A stretch of DNA of 64,000 bases from NCBI GenBank assembly GCA_029259845.1, contig JAJDEI010000100.1, positions 16,490 to 80,489 on the forward strand, read 5' to 3'. A program made the position numbers and the translations under genes. Positions 1 through 8,528 of this stretch are shown piece by piece. The DNA comes from Planctomycetaceae bacterium. Its GTDB lineage: Bacteria > Planctomycetota > Planctomycetia > Planctomycetales > Planctomycetaceae. How positions within the stretch are numbered: the stretch's first letter is position 1; each line of letters opens with the position of its first letter. Below the pieces are notes generated by a model. That model searched no databases. It was not told the DNA's origin and worked only from the letters and a program-made list of their open reading frames with translations.

Positions 1-134
1 TGGCCCACTGGCCGAGCGACCTCGCGCCGCCCGGCGGACATCACGTCACCGCGATTGTCTACGACAAGACCGGAGCCGAACTCACCCGCATCGCCCCACG
101 ACTGGTCAGCGTCAACATGAAACGGGGGTATTGA
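1..134 (+). CDS. C-terminal end of an unidentified protein (partial)
   Basis: An open frame runs from the window edge (first full codon at base 3) to TGA at 132-134 and gives 43 residues ending VNMKRGY. The composition (HHVTAIVYDKTG, then LTRIAPRLVSV) looks like a beta-strand-rich C-terminus rather than a shadow frame. The start lies outside the window. I do not recognise the family. It is transcribed towards the convergent DUF1501 gene that ends at 448. Confidence 0.45.
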   Translation, partial: AHWPSDLAPPGGHHVTAIVYDKTGAELTRIAPRLVSVNMKRGY

Positions 135-447
135 CGACGTGGACCAAGCCCGGCGGCACCACAGAGGAACCACGACGATTACGGTCCCCACGTGGGTGTC
201 TCGATGAGGAACGCGCCCGAATTCACTTACCGCTCTCCGGACGGCTGGGGCGAGATTCCGACCGCGCGACTGTCGAAGGTGTTTCGCCTCTGGGGCGATG
301 AATGCGTTCCCTGGACCGCACGCGGCCCCAGAAAATGAGCGTGCGCGACATCGATGCCTCAGATCGCCCCAGCCACCCTCATGCGGGGACGTCCTGCGAA
401 CACCTTTCCGCTCTTCCCTCATCCCGGATGTTGTCGCCGATCCGCTC
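135..447. other. Intergenic gap between convergent genes
   Basis: This 313-base stretch separates the end of the partial gene from the stop of the minus-strand DUF1501 gene. I see no convincing coding frame, RNA gene or strong hairpin in it. Plus-strand reading frames that start here continue into the antisense of the DUF1501 gene and are shadows. Confidence 0.5.
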
Positions 448-1809
448 CTAGCCGATCAGCTCGCGGATCGGGCGGGCCGTGTCCGGCATGATGTGCACCG
501 GGCGTTCATTGATGTCGCGGATGACCGCGTGGGGGTCGATGCCCAGGTTGTGGTACACCGTCGCCAGGATGTCGCGGTAGTCGACCGGACGGTCGTCGGC
601 GTAGGCGGCGGTTTTGTCGGTGGAGCCGATGACCTGACCGACGCGCATCCCGCCGCCCGCGAGCAGAGCCGCCTGCACCGGGGCCCAGTGGTCGCGACCG
701 GCCTTGTCGTTGATCTTCGGCGTCCGCCCGAACTCACCCCAGACAACGATTGTGACGTCTTTGTCGAGACAGCGGTCGTAAATGTCCTGCACGAGGGCGG
801 AGATGCCGGTGTCGAACGTGGGCAGATGGGTTTTCAGGTGACCAAAGTTGTTGCCGTGCGTATCCCAGAATCCGTAGGCGACGGTCACGACACGCACGCC
901 CGCCTCAACAAGCCGCCGCGCGATAAGAAGCTGATCGTTCCACAGCGGTGCTCCGTCACCGAGGTGTGTGGAGGATCCCTTGCCGTACCGTTCGCGAACC
1001 TTGGGGTCCGCCTTTTCGATGTTCATGGCGTCGACCAGTTTGGATGACGCGAGCACCTCGAAGGCGCGGCGGTAATTCTCGTCCACGTTGTCGAGCACGC
1101 CTTGTTGGTCGAGTGTGCGGCGGAAGCGGTCGATCTGCTGCAACAGATGCTGCCGCGACTCGAACTGAGGCCGTTCGACGAACCGCAGGCTCATACTGGC
1201 GATGTCCTCGCCATCCGCACGCACTTGGTGGAACGCGCTTCCCAGGTAACCGGCCCCCGTGCTGTTGTACGGACGGTGCTGCATCGTCGGAAACAGGTCC
1301 ACAAACGGCGGGATCACCGGATCGGTCGGCCCCTGAACCTTCGAGACGACCGATCCGAAGTTGGGACACCCGTCTCGTTCCACGACGTTTTTCGGATAAC
1401 CGGTCAGGTTTTGGAAGCTGGTGTGTTCGTCCCGTTGGCCGACGACTGACCGAATGATGCTGCACTTGTCGGTCACGGTTGCAATCTGCGGGAGATACTC
1501 GGAGACATCGATGCCCGGTACGGCGGAAGCGATGGGAGAGAACTCGCCGCGGACTTCGGCGGGAGCGTCCGGCTTGACGTCGAACGTGTCCTGATGTGAG
1601 ATGCCTCCGGAGAGGTACACCATGATCACCGATTTGTGCGACGCGCCTTGTTGCGACGCGCCTTGCGGCTGCCCGGCACGCTGCTGTTGCTCCGCCCGGA
1701 GAATCTGCGGCAGAGACAGGCCTCCGACGGCCAGCGAACCGATCTGAAGGAACGACCGGCGAGAGACGCCATCACAGAAGCGGCGGGACGGTCCGGTGAA
1801 CTGCAACAT
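448..1809 (-). CDS. DUF1501 family protein with twin-arginine signal
   Basis: This is a DUF1501 protein of about 453 residues. The family is abundant in planctomycetes, related to the alkaline phosphatase/sulfatase fold and exported; its substrate is unknown. I chose the ATG at 1809 because it puts a Tat-like leader near the N-terminus ([15 protein letters not shown], residues ~16-30). The frame stays open up to 1935, but the upstream residues look non-coding. Family-typical segments are VYLSGGISHQDTFDVKPDA near the front, WDTHGNNFGH in the middle, and [13 protein letters not shown] followed by GRDHWAPV towards the C-terminus. It usually pairs with a PSD1/DUF1549 gene, but none adjoins it here. 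It is divergent from a second DUF1501 gene at 2302. Confidence 0.9.
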   Translation of the reverse strand: MLQFTGPSRRFCDGVSRRSFLQIGSLAVGGLSLPQILRAEQQQRAGQPQGASQQGASHKSVIMVYLSGGISHQDTFDVKPDAPAEVRGEFSPIASAVPGIDVSEYLPQIATVTDKCSIIRSVVGQRDEHTSFQNLTGYPKNVVERDGCPNFGSVVSKVQGPTDPVIPPFVDLFPTMQHRPYNSTGAGYLGSAFHQVRADGEDIASMSLRFVERPQFESRQHLLQQIDRFRRTLDQQGVLDNVDENYRRAFEVLASSKLVDAMNIEKADPKVRERYGKGSSTHLGDGAPLWNDQLLIARRLVEAGVRVVTVAYGFWDTHGNNFGHLKTHLPTFDTGISALVQDIYDRCLDKDVTIVVWGEFGRTPKINDKAGRDHWAPVQAALLAGGGMRVGQVIGSTDKTAAYADDRPVDYRDILATVYHNLGIDPHAVIRDINERPVHIMPDTARPIRELIG

Positions 1810-2301
1810 CGCTTGGTCCTGATTCGAGAAGGCAGATCCAGCGGGGAGTCGTGACTGACGGAGGACGATTTCGGAAGGTCTGATCGGGGCGGGGGCATCA
1901 CGTCGCAATTCGATTGTACCAGACGGCGGCGTCACGCGCCATAATCAACGGCGACTCTTCGGCATGAATGCCACGGTCGCAGGGATTGTGCCCCTTGTAC
2001 GGTGAGCCGTGCGGGGCAGCGATTTCGCCGGTGACATCGGCGTGCCGGTCCGCAACCGGCCTGAATCTCCGTGTTTGCGCCCGCGGTTGCCTCCGCAGAG
2101 GAGACTCCCCACCGCCTTCCCGCGCACGAACCGACGGGTAAGCCTGTTGACAATCCGTAACAAACGACGATATCTTTACTTGAAGTCGGCGGTTTGTCTC
2201 GGGACACGTCATCGCGCTTCGGTTTTCCCCTTGTGCGATGGGTTCCCCCGACAGCCTGTCGATGCCCCCCCCAAAAACATCTCCATGCCGGAGACCCACC
2301 C
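1810..2301. other. Divergent intergenic region between two DUF1501 genes
   Basis: About 490 bases lie between the start codons of two divergent DUF1501 genes and so must hold both promoters. Short open frames cross it on both strands, but their arginine-rich composition is that of shadow frames. The base composition dips near 2150-2190 (TATCTTTACTTGAAG), the most promoter-like stretch. I could not assign -35/-10 elements with confidence. Confidence 0.4.
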
Positions 2302-3642
2302 ATGTTAACGATTCTCGGTGATCGACTCCCGATGTGCGACAGGCTGTCGCGTCGTTCGTTCCTGCAGATCGGAGGACTGGCCCTCGGTGGTCTTTCGCTC
2401 CCTCAACTGCTGCAAGCTGAGCAGGCAAGCGGCGTCGGACCGAACAACAAGGGCATCATCATGGTGTTCCTGCCGGGAGGGCCGCCGCACCAGGACATGT
2501 GGGATCTCAAGATGGACGCCCCCAGTGAGATCCGGGGCGAGTTCCATCCGATTGCAACCAAAGTGCCCGGCATTGAGATCTGTGAGCTGTTCCCGCGATT
2601 GGCGTCGATGGCGGACAAGCTGACGTTCATCCGGACAATCGTGGGGTCGAGCGCGGGGCACGCATCGTTCCAATGTTTGACCGGCAGAAGCCCTCGCAAT
2701 CAGCCGCTCGGTGGGTGGCCCGCACTGGGGTCGGTGCTGTCCAAACTGCATGGTCCGCGCAATCCGGCAATGCCGGCCTACGTGGGGTTGTCGCCCCAAT
2801 GCGGCCATCGTCCATGGGGCGACAACGGCCCGCCGGGATTCCTCGGCGTCGCACATGCCCCGTTCGAGCCGCACGGTGAAGGCAAGGCCGACATGGTCCT
2901 CAACGGCATCACGCTCGACCGCCTGAGCGACCGCAAGGGCGTGCTGAAGGCCTTGGACCGGTTTCGCAGCGAGACCGATCAAAGCGGGATGATGGACGGA
3001 TTGGACGCCTTCAGCCAACAGGCGTTCGGCATTCTGACGTCCAGCAAACTGGCCGATGCACTTGATGTCGAAAAAGAAGACCCGGCGTTGATCGAACGCT
3101 ACGGGCGTGGCGAAGACAAGCTGCAGTCCGATGGCAGCACGCGGCTGCTGACGAACTTCCTGATCGCCCGCCGGCTGATTGAAGCCGGGGTGCGGACTGT
3201 GTCACTGTCGTTCAGCCGTTGGGATTGGCATGGCGGCAACTTCAACCGGGCGCGTCAGGACATGCCCATGCTCGACCAGGCAGTCAGCGCGCTGGTCGAA
3301 GATCTCGAAAGCCGCGGCATGCTGGACGACATTCCGGTTGTCGTCTGGGGTGAGTTCGGCCGGACGCCGAAAATCAACGGCAACGCGGGCCGGGACCACT
3401 GGCCGCGCGTCTCCTGTGCGCTGTTGGCCGGTGGCGGAATGCGGCATGGACAGGCGATCGGCGAAACGAACCGGCTCGGTGAGTACGCCAAGCAGCGGCC
3501 GGTGCATTTTCAGGAAGTCTTCGCCACGCTGTACAAGTCGCTCGGCATGGGGACCGACGCGACCACGCTGCCGGACCTGCAGGGCCGTCCTCAGTTCCTC
3601 GTCGACCATGCCAAGTACCACCCGATGCCCGAGTTGGTCTGA
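2302..3642 (+). CDS. DUF1501 family protein with twin-arginine signal
   Basis: A DUF1501 protein of 446 residues. The ATG at 2302 follows a GGAG a few bases upstream and puts the Tat-like signal ([16 protein letters not shown]) at residues ~15-30. A TTG at 2194 is also in frame, but its extra residues look non-coding. Family marks are [30 protein letters not shown], and [20 protein letters not shown] near the end. The protein is close to its divergent neighbour at 448-1809: both share the RRSFLQIG leader and the EFGRTPKIN block, which suggests an old duplication. Predicted periplasmic; catalytic role unknown. Confidence 0.92.
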   Translation: MLTILGDRLPMCDRLSRRSFLQIGGLALGGLSLPQLLQAEQASGVGPNNKGIIMVFLPGGPPHQDMWDLKMDAPSEIRGEFHPIATKVPGIEICELFPRLASMADKLTFIRTIVGSSAGHASFQCLTGRSPRNQPLGGWPALGSVLSKLHGPRNPAMPAYVGLSPQCGHRPWGDNGPPGFLGVAHAPFEPHGEGKADMVLNGITLDRLSDRKGVLKALDRFRSETDQSGMMDGLDAFSQQAFGILTSSKLADALDVEKEDPALIERYGRGEDKLQSDGSTRLLTNFLIARRLIEAGVRTVSLSFSRWDWHGGNFNRARQDMPMLDQAVSALVEDLESRGMLDDIPVVVWGEFGRTPKINGNAGRDHWPRVSCALLAGGGMRHGQAIGETNRLGEYAKQRPVHFQEVFATLYKSLGMGTDATTLPDLQGRPQFLVDHAKYHPMPELV

Positions 3643-4049
3643 CCGTTCCGATGACGCCTCGTCTTGCGGGTTGTTCGGACGTGGGGATTCACGGCCTACG
3701 TCCGCCGCCTCGCTTGCTTGCCGCGATGCCGGGAAGGTGCCTTCGACGCGAGCAGAGCAAGCTCCGCTGCTAAATCGACGCGAGACGTGTGTCTGTCCCG
3801 CGGCGATCGGTTCGTTCCGCGTCATCTCGTGCCGGATCAGCAGGTAAACGGCCCCCGTCAATCGGTACTTGCTCCCGTCTCCGCGCAGGATAATGCCGTC
3901 TGGTTGGCGTGCATGCCGCGAGAGACTATTCTGTGGGCGAGCGCCAATGATCAAGGTTCGCGGTCCTCGCGGTGGTCTCTGCCAAAGCGTGTGCGCTTTG
4001 GTTGCGATCGTGGTGGGATTCGGTCTCGTCCTCAGAGGGGAACGTGGAA
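3643..4049. other. Intergenic gap upstream of the response regulator
   Basis: About 400 bases without a convincing gene. Open frames on both strands have shadow-like composition and no ribosome-binding site. The promoter of the response-regulator/ATPase gene at 4050 should be here, but no clear element was seen. Confidence 0.4.
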
Positions 4050-4973
4050 ATGACGACGGTACTGGTCGTAGACGATTCTGCCAAAGACCGCCGCATCGCC
4101 GGGGGGTTGCTTGAGAAAAACCTCGGCTGGGAAGTGGCGTATGCGTCCGACGGCAAGCAGGGGTTCGAGCAGGCGGAGAAGGACCTCCCCGATTTGATTC
4201 TGACCGACCTGCAGATGCCCGAGATGGACGGGCTCGAACTGGTCAAGCAGGTGAAGAGGCGTTTCCCGCTCATCCCGGTCGTGTTGATGACCGCTCAGGG
4301 GAGCGAGCAGATCGCGGTCCAGGCGCTTGAGCAGGGGGCCGCCAGTTATGTGCCGAAAGCCGAACTGGCGAATGACCTTTGTGAGACACTGGAGCGTGTG
4401 GTCTGCGCTGCCGGTGACCGCCGCACGCAGCGGTCGCTGATGCAGCGAATCCAGACGCTGGACTGCAATTTTGAACTGAACAACACCCCAGACATTCTGA
4501 CGACGCTGGTTTCGTACCTCCAGACATTGCTGAATGACATGGACCTGCTCGCAGAGGCGGACCGCCTGCGGGTGGGAGTCGCGCTCGAAGAAGCTCTGCT
4601 GAACGCCTCGTATCACGGCAACCTCGAAGTCAGCTCGGAACTCCGCGAAGCCGATCACGCCGAGTATTACCGACTGGCCCGCGAACGGATGGGCACCGCC
4701 CCCTATGCCGGCCGGTCGATCTTTGTGAATGCGTTCCTGAACCGCGACGAGGTCGTCTATACGATCCGGGACGAAGGTCCCGGTTTTGATCCCAATGCTC
4801 TGCCCGACCCGACGGACCCGGTCAATCTCGAGCGTCCGTGTGGCCGCGGCCTGCTCTTGATGCGAACGTTCATGGACGACGTGCAGTACAACGACGCTGG
4901 CAATGAGGTTCGCATGGTGAAGCGGGCCGCGTCCGATGTCTCCAACGGTGTCCGAGTTCCAGATGGTGATTGA
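4050..4973 (+). CDS. Response regulator fused to RsbW-like serine kinase ATPase domain
   Basis: A 307-residue protein. An N-terminal CheY-like receiver (residues ~1-120) carries the acidic pair D8/D9, phospho-acceptor D53 (TDLQMPEMDG), T81 and K103. A C-terminal GHKL ATPase of the RsbW/SpoIIAB type (residues ~150-295) shows an N-box (VALEEALLNASYHGN, with E180/E181 and N185), IRDEGPGFDP (G1) and GRGLLLMRTFMDD (G2). The ATG at 4050 follows AGAGGGGAACG. Proteins with this ATPase phosphorylate anti-anti-sigma partners or act as anti-sigma switches. The inference is that receiver phosphorylation tunes the ATPase. No STAS partner or sigma gene is adjacent. ATPase activity is predicted from motifs only. 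Confidence 0.88.
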   Translation: MTTVLVVDDSAKDRRIAGGLLEKNLGWEVAYASDGKQGFEQAEKDLPDLILTDLQMPEMDGLELVKQVKRRFPLIPVVLMTAQGSEQIAVQALEQGAASYVPKAELANDLCETLERVVCAAGDRRTQRSLMQRIQTLDCNFELNNTPDILTTLVSYLQTLLNDMDLLAEADRLRVGVALEEALLNASYHGNLEVSSELREADHAEYYRLARERMGTAPYAGRSIFVNAFLNRDEVVYTIRDEGPGFDPNALPDPTDPVNLERPCGRGLLLMRTFMDDVQYNDAGNEVRMVKRAASDVSNGVRVPDGD

Positions 4974-5009
4974 CCGGAGTGTTGTCATTCATACGACTGC
5001 GCGGGGTTG

Positions 5010-5195
5010 AACCGCCAAGACGCCAAGTCCGCCAAGAAACACATCGTTCACCTGTGTCTGCCACAGGTTTCGTCATTCGACACGAGCATTCGGACAACCT
5101 CTTCCCGACAGGGATTGATTGGTCCGATGACGGAACCGTATTCCGTGGGTCTCTTCAAAGATTTGGCTTGGCGCTCTTGGCGTCTTGGCGGTTTT
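5010..5195. repeat. Inverted repeat pair of the CCGCCAAGACGCCAAG type
   Basis: The left arm at 5010-5039 (AACCGCCAAGACGCCAAG then TCCGCCAAGAAA) is answered by a right arm at 5168-5195, whose reverse complement begins AAACCGCCAAGACGCCAAG with few mismatches. The arms enclose about 130 bases. The element sits between the response regulator and the convergent AddA-like gene, and could act as a bidirectional terminator or be a small non-autonomous element. Confidence 0.6.
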
Positions 5196-5222
5196 TCATC
5201 ACCTCGACCCTGCGCTGTCGGA

Positions 5223-8200
5223 TTAATCGGTGGCATCGCCCAGATCGAGCGTCACCACCGTTTGGGATTCGACGAAGGCCAGCCTCGCCGCAATGCGGTT
5301 CCTCGGCAACTGGCAGATCCGCGCGATGGCGGTCGCATAGGCGTCCAGTTGAGGCCGGTAGTGCTCGATCCGTTGGGACCAGTCCGGTTCGTGTTCCGGA
5401 GCGATGGCGTCGGTTTTGAAGTCAATGATGTCGGCGGCAAGGATCGTCCTGCCTCGACGAAGCAGGACCAGCCGGTCGATCGACCCGGTAGTCACGTCCG
5501 AGCCGGGGTTTGCATCCGCACTGGAATCCGCCCTCGAAGAAGCGGTCGCGGCGCCCCCCAACTGTGCCGCAATCGGCAGTTCTTGTCGCACCTCACAGAC
5601 GATGTTCTCACCGAGGAGCATCTCGTTCACCGCAGGCACAAAGGGGAGGTCCTCGTCCGTCGTGTAGCTCGATTGCGAGAGCAGTCGCCTCAACTGCGGC
5701 TGCTGGAGCATTTGCGTGAAGTGTGGGAGCACCGTCTCGGTCTGTCGGGTGGAAAATCCCTGATCGGCGGCAATCTGTCGCAGCCGGCTGTCGGATGGCC
5801 GTCCCGATTCCAGCCACGTGATCTGTTCGAACCACGCATGGATGAGCGTGCCCCGCCGGAGGGCTGCCGCATTGTGCGGGCGCAACAGGCGACTCATTGG
5901 CACCGGTTGGTTCGAGTCGTGCCGCGACGGTGCCACACGGGCGAGACCGCGACGGCGTCCCTGCGGCATGCTCGCCAGACGAATGCACGGTTTAGCTCCC
6001 GAAGTAGGCGCGGTCTCCGGTGAATCGGCCTCCGACTCTGCGACATCGGGCCCGGAATCGGTGTCGGCGTTGGGACTCTCATCCGGGCGGGCGGCGGGGA
6101 CTTGATGCCAGCTGCGATTGCCGTCTTCGTACAGAATCTCCTCGGACGCAACCGGCCCTCCCTGGGTGACAGCCGCGCGGACCAATCCGGCCGGACTGCG
6201 CGGCAGCGTTTTCTCGCTGCTGCGCGATGCCGGGACGATCACATACAACGCATGAATCGGGCGGGTGACCGTCACATACAAACGGCACAGCGTCTCGCGA
6301 ATCTCGCGGCTCCGCGCCGTGGCGAACACCTGCCGCAGGTCGTCCGGCAAGAGGCTTTGAATCTCTTTGTTGCGGTACAGGCAGACTCGGTCGATCGGTG
6401 CCGTCGGCCCGCTCCGCCCAGCGACGTAGGCGGGCGCCTGGCCGGTGAGTTGCTTCTCGGTGAGAGGAGCAACGACAACATCGAATTGCAATCCCTTCGC
6501 CGCATGCACGGTCATCACCCGCACCCGGTCTGCCGACGGGTCGAGAAAGCGTTCCTGCTCTACAAAGCGGACGAAATCGGTCGGACGGAGCGTTGCCTCG
6601 CCGTCGAAGCGGTACCCCAACTCGATGAGTTGGCCCAACCGCATCAAATCCCGGTCGCTGCACACCGGTTGCAGGGCGCGGCACCAGCGGTCCAGCATCG
6701 GCCCGTAACCGTCCGCCATTAACGACTGCCGCACCGATGTCGAAACAACTGCCGCGACCGCATCATCGGCAGGATCGACGAGCGACAGCGATTCGCCCAA
6801 CGGGGAACTCGCCACATGGTACCGCGCCGCCGTATCACCCGGATGGTCGGCCAGTGTGAACAGCGACAACAACGTGAGCACGGCCGCCGAATCGGTGATC
6901 GGATTGCCTCCCTCTTCGCTGGCAGGGATATGAAGCCCGCGCAGGAGATTCATGATTTCGGCGACCTCTTGGTTCTTCCGCACCAGTACGCCGACCGACG
7001 CCCAGGGAGCGTTCCGCACAATGCCCGCGACTCGCTCCGCTGTCGATGCCAGAATCTCATCCGTCGGATTGCCCTCTTCCGATTCCCCCGCCGCCGCCGA
7101 AACGATGCACGCATACCCGGGGAGGTCTTCTTTGGCGGTGCTGTGTTCGGGAAACGCGTCGCACCAGTCGTGAACCGTCTGCGCGTCATCGGTGCCGATG
7201 CCGGCATGGTTCGTCAAGCCGCCAAACAGACGGTTGACGGTGGTTATGACCGGCAGAGAGGATCGGAAACTCTTGGCCAGAGGAAGGCTTGCCAGTTGGG
7301 GCAACTGCTCGTCCAGGGCATCGAAGATTTCCGCAACACCGCCTCGCCAGGCATAGATCGATTGCTTGGCGTCCCCCACACAAAAGAAAGACGTGTTCCG
7401 GTCCGCAGCCACGATCCGCTCCGCGAACGGTCTGAGCACGTCCCACTGGGCGGGCGAAGTGTCCTGGAATTCATCAAGCAGCATATGCGCGACATGGCCA
7501 TCAAGGCGAAAAGCGAGACCCTGGGCGTTTTCGTGAGCGGACAGCCCCCGCAGCCGAAAGGTCACGTCGTCGAATCGCAGGCTCCGGCGCACCCGTTTCA
7601 GATGTTGATACGCAGCATCAAAGCTTTCAAGCAGTTGCCGGGTTGCGAGTGTCTGCTGGGACAGTTCCTGAACAAACACGGCCCGCGCATGGTCCAGCAG
7701 CCGCTGATAGATTTCCAGCAAGTTCGCCGGGATTTCCCGTCTCTGAAATTTGGTCGAGCCAGCGAGGACTTTGGCACCGATTCCCGTTTTGATGAAAGTG
7801 AGCCATTCTTCCGCGCGGGCCCTTTGCACGTCTTGCTCCCGGGCCTTCCTCCAACTCGTCAGATCCGGAAGTTCCGCGGCCTCCAGGGCAGCAATGGCTT
7901 CCTCCAGTTGCTCTTCGGTGAGCCGGTGAAGTTCGGGAAACTGTTGCCATGCGGCAGCGTCGGTCTCGCGGTACAGGTCGTAGAATCTGTCCACCGTCGA
8001 GTGAATGAGGCCACTCACACTTCGCCCGGCGTCGCCCTTGGCAAGCAGGTTTGTCAGCCGCGTGATATCGGTCGTTCGCTGTTCACGCAAAATCTCTGCG
8101 ATCGCCTGCGACCGCAACTGCTGATCGATGCGCGGATCGACGATCCGCCATCCGGGCGGGAGCCCCAGTTCCAGAGTGAAGTTGGTCGCCAACCCCGCAA

Positions 8201-8528
8201 AAAAGCTGTCAAGCGTTCCCACGCGCAAGCGGTGCAACTCCCGCAGCAACCGTGCGAGCACGGTGCGAAAATCGGCCGGGGTGAAATCACCCGCATCAAG
8301 CACAGCGGTCAGTTCAGCCGCTTCGGTCTCGCAGGTGGCGGCCTTCGCCAGCCGCGACAGGACGCGTTCGAGAATCTCCCCTGCGGCTTTGCGGGTGAAC
8401 GTCGCCGCCAGAATCTCTTCCGCCGGCGTCCCGTCCAGCAGTCGCCGCAGGTAACGGTTCGTCAACTGAAACGTTTTCCCCGCTCCGGCTGACGCCCGAA
8501 TGACAAGATGCCGCGCTTCGACGGTCAT
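5223..8528 (-). CDS. addA: AddA-type UvrD-family helicase/nuclease
   Basis: A superfamily 1 helicase of about 1101 residues with a C-terminal PD-(D/E)XK nuclease, matching the AddA subunit of the double-strand-break repair exonuclease. Visible motifs in order: Walker A ASAGAGKT (12-19), Walker B MLLDEFQDTS, motif III FCVGDAKQSIYAWRGG, motif V VMTVHAAKGLQFDVVV, motif VI LYVTVTRP, and near the end the nuclease signature GSIDRLVLL...IIDFKTD. The ATG at 8528 overlaps the upstream gene's stop as ATGA, a translational coupling that decides this start over the in-frame codon at 8564. With its partner it would process DNA ends for RecA loading. The gene symbol is by family resemblance. Confidence 0.85.
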   Translation of the reverse strand: MTVEARHLVIRASAGAGKTFQLTNRYLRRLLDGTPAEEILAATFTRKAAGEILERVLSRLAKAATCETEAAELTAVLDAGDFTPADFRTVLARLLRELHRLRVGTLDSFFAGLATNFTLELGLPPGWRIVDPRIDQQLRSQAIAEILREQRTTDITRLTNLLAKGDAGRSVSGLIHSTVDRFYDLYRETDAAAWQQFPELHRLTEEQLEEAIAALEAAELPDLTSWRKAREQDVQRARAEEWLTFIKTGIGAKVLAGSTKFQRREIPANLLEIYQRLLDHARAVFVQELSQQTLATRQLLESFDAAYQHLKRVRRSLRFDDVTFRLRGLSAHENAQGLAFRLDGHVAHMLLDEFQDTSPAQWDVLRPFAERIVAADRNTSFFCVGDAKQSIYAWRGGVAEIFDALDEQLPQLASLPLAKSFRSSLPVITTVNRLFGGLTNHAGIGTDDAQTVHDWCDAFPEHSTAKEDLPGYACIVSAAAGESEEGNPTDEILASTAERVAGIVRNAPWASVGVLVRKNQEVAEIMNLLRGLHIPASEEGGNPITDSAAVLTLLSLFTLADHPGDTAARYHVASSPLGESLSLVDPADDAVAAVVSTSVRQSLMADGYGPMLDRWCRALQPVCSDRDLMRLGQLIELGYRFDGEATLRPTDFVRFVEQERFLDPSADRVRVMTVHAAKGLQFDVVVAPLTEKQLTGQAPAYVAGRSGPTAPIDRVCLYRNKEIQSLLPDDLRQVFATARSREIRETLCRLYVTVTRPIHALYVIVPASRSSEKTLPRSPAGLVRAAVTQGGPVASEEILYEDGNRSWHQVPAARPDESPNADTDSGPDVAESEADSPETAPTSGAKPCIRLASMPQGRRRGLARVAPSRHDSNQPVPMSRLLRPHNAAALRRGTLIHAWFEQITWLESGRPSDSRLRQIAADQGFSTRQTETVLPHFTQMLQQPQLRRLLSQSSYTTDEDLPFVPAVNEMLLGENIVCEVRQELPIAAQLGGAATASSRADSSADANPGSDVTTGSIDRLVLLRRGRTILAADIIDFKTDAIAPEHEPDWSQRIEHYRPQLDAYATAIARICQLPRNRIAARLAFVESQTVVTLDLGDATD

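Noticed and set aside
298..1047. A 249-residue plus-strand open frame
   Set aside because: It lies antisense to the DUF1501 gene and its valine/arginine/aspartate-rich composition is typical of a shadow frame.
6816..8492. A 558-residue plus-strand open frame
   Set aside because: Entirely antisense to the AddA-like helicase with its clear motifs; no start signal and shadow composition.
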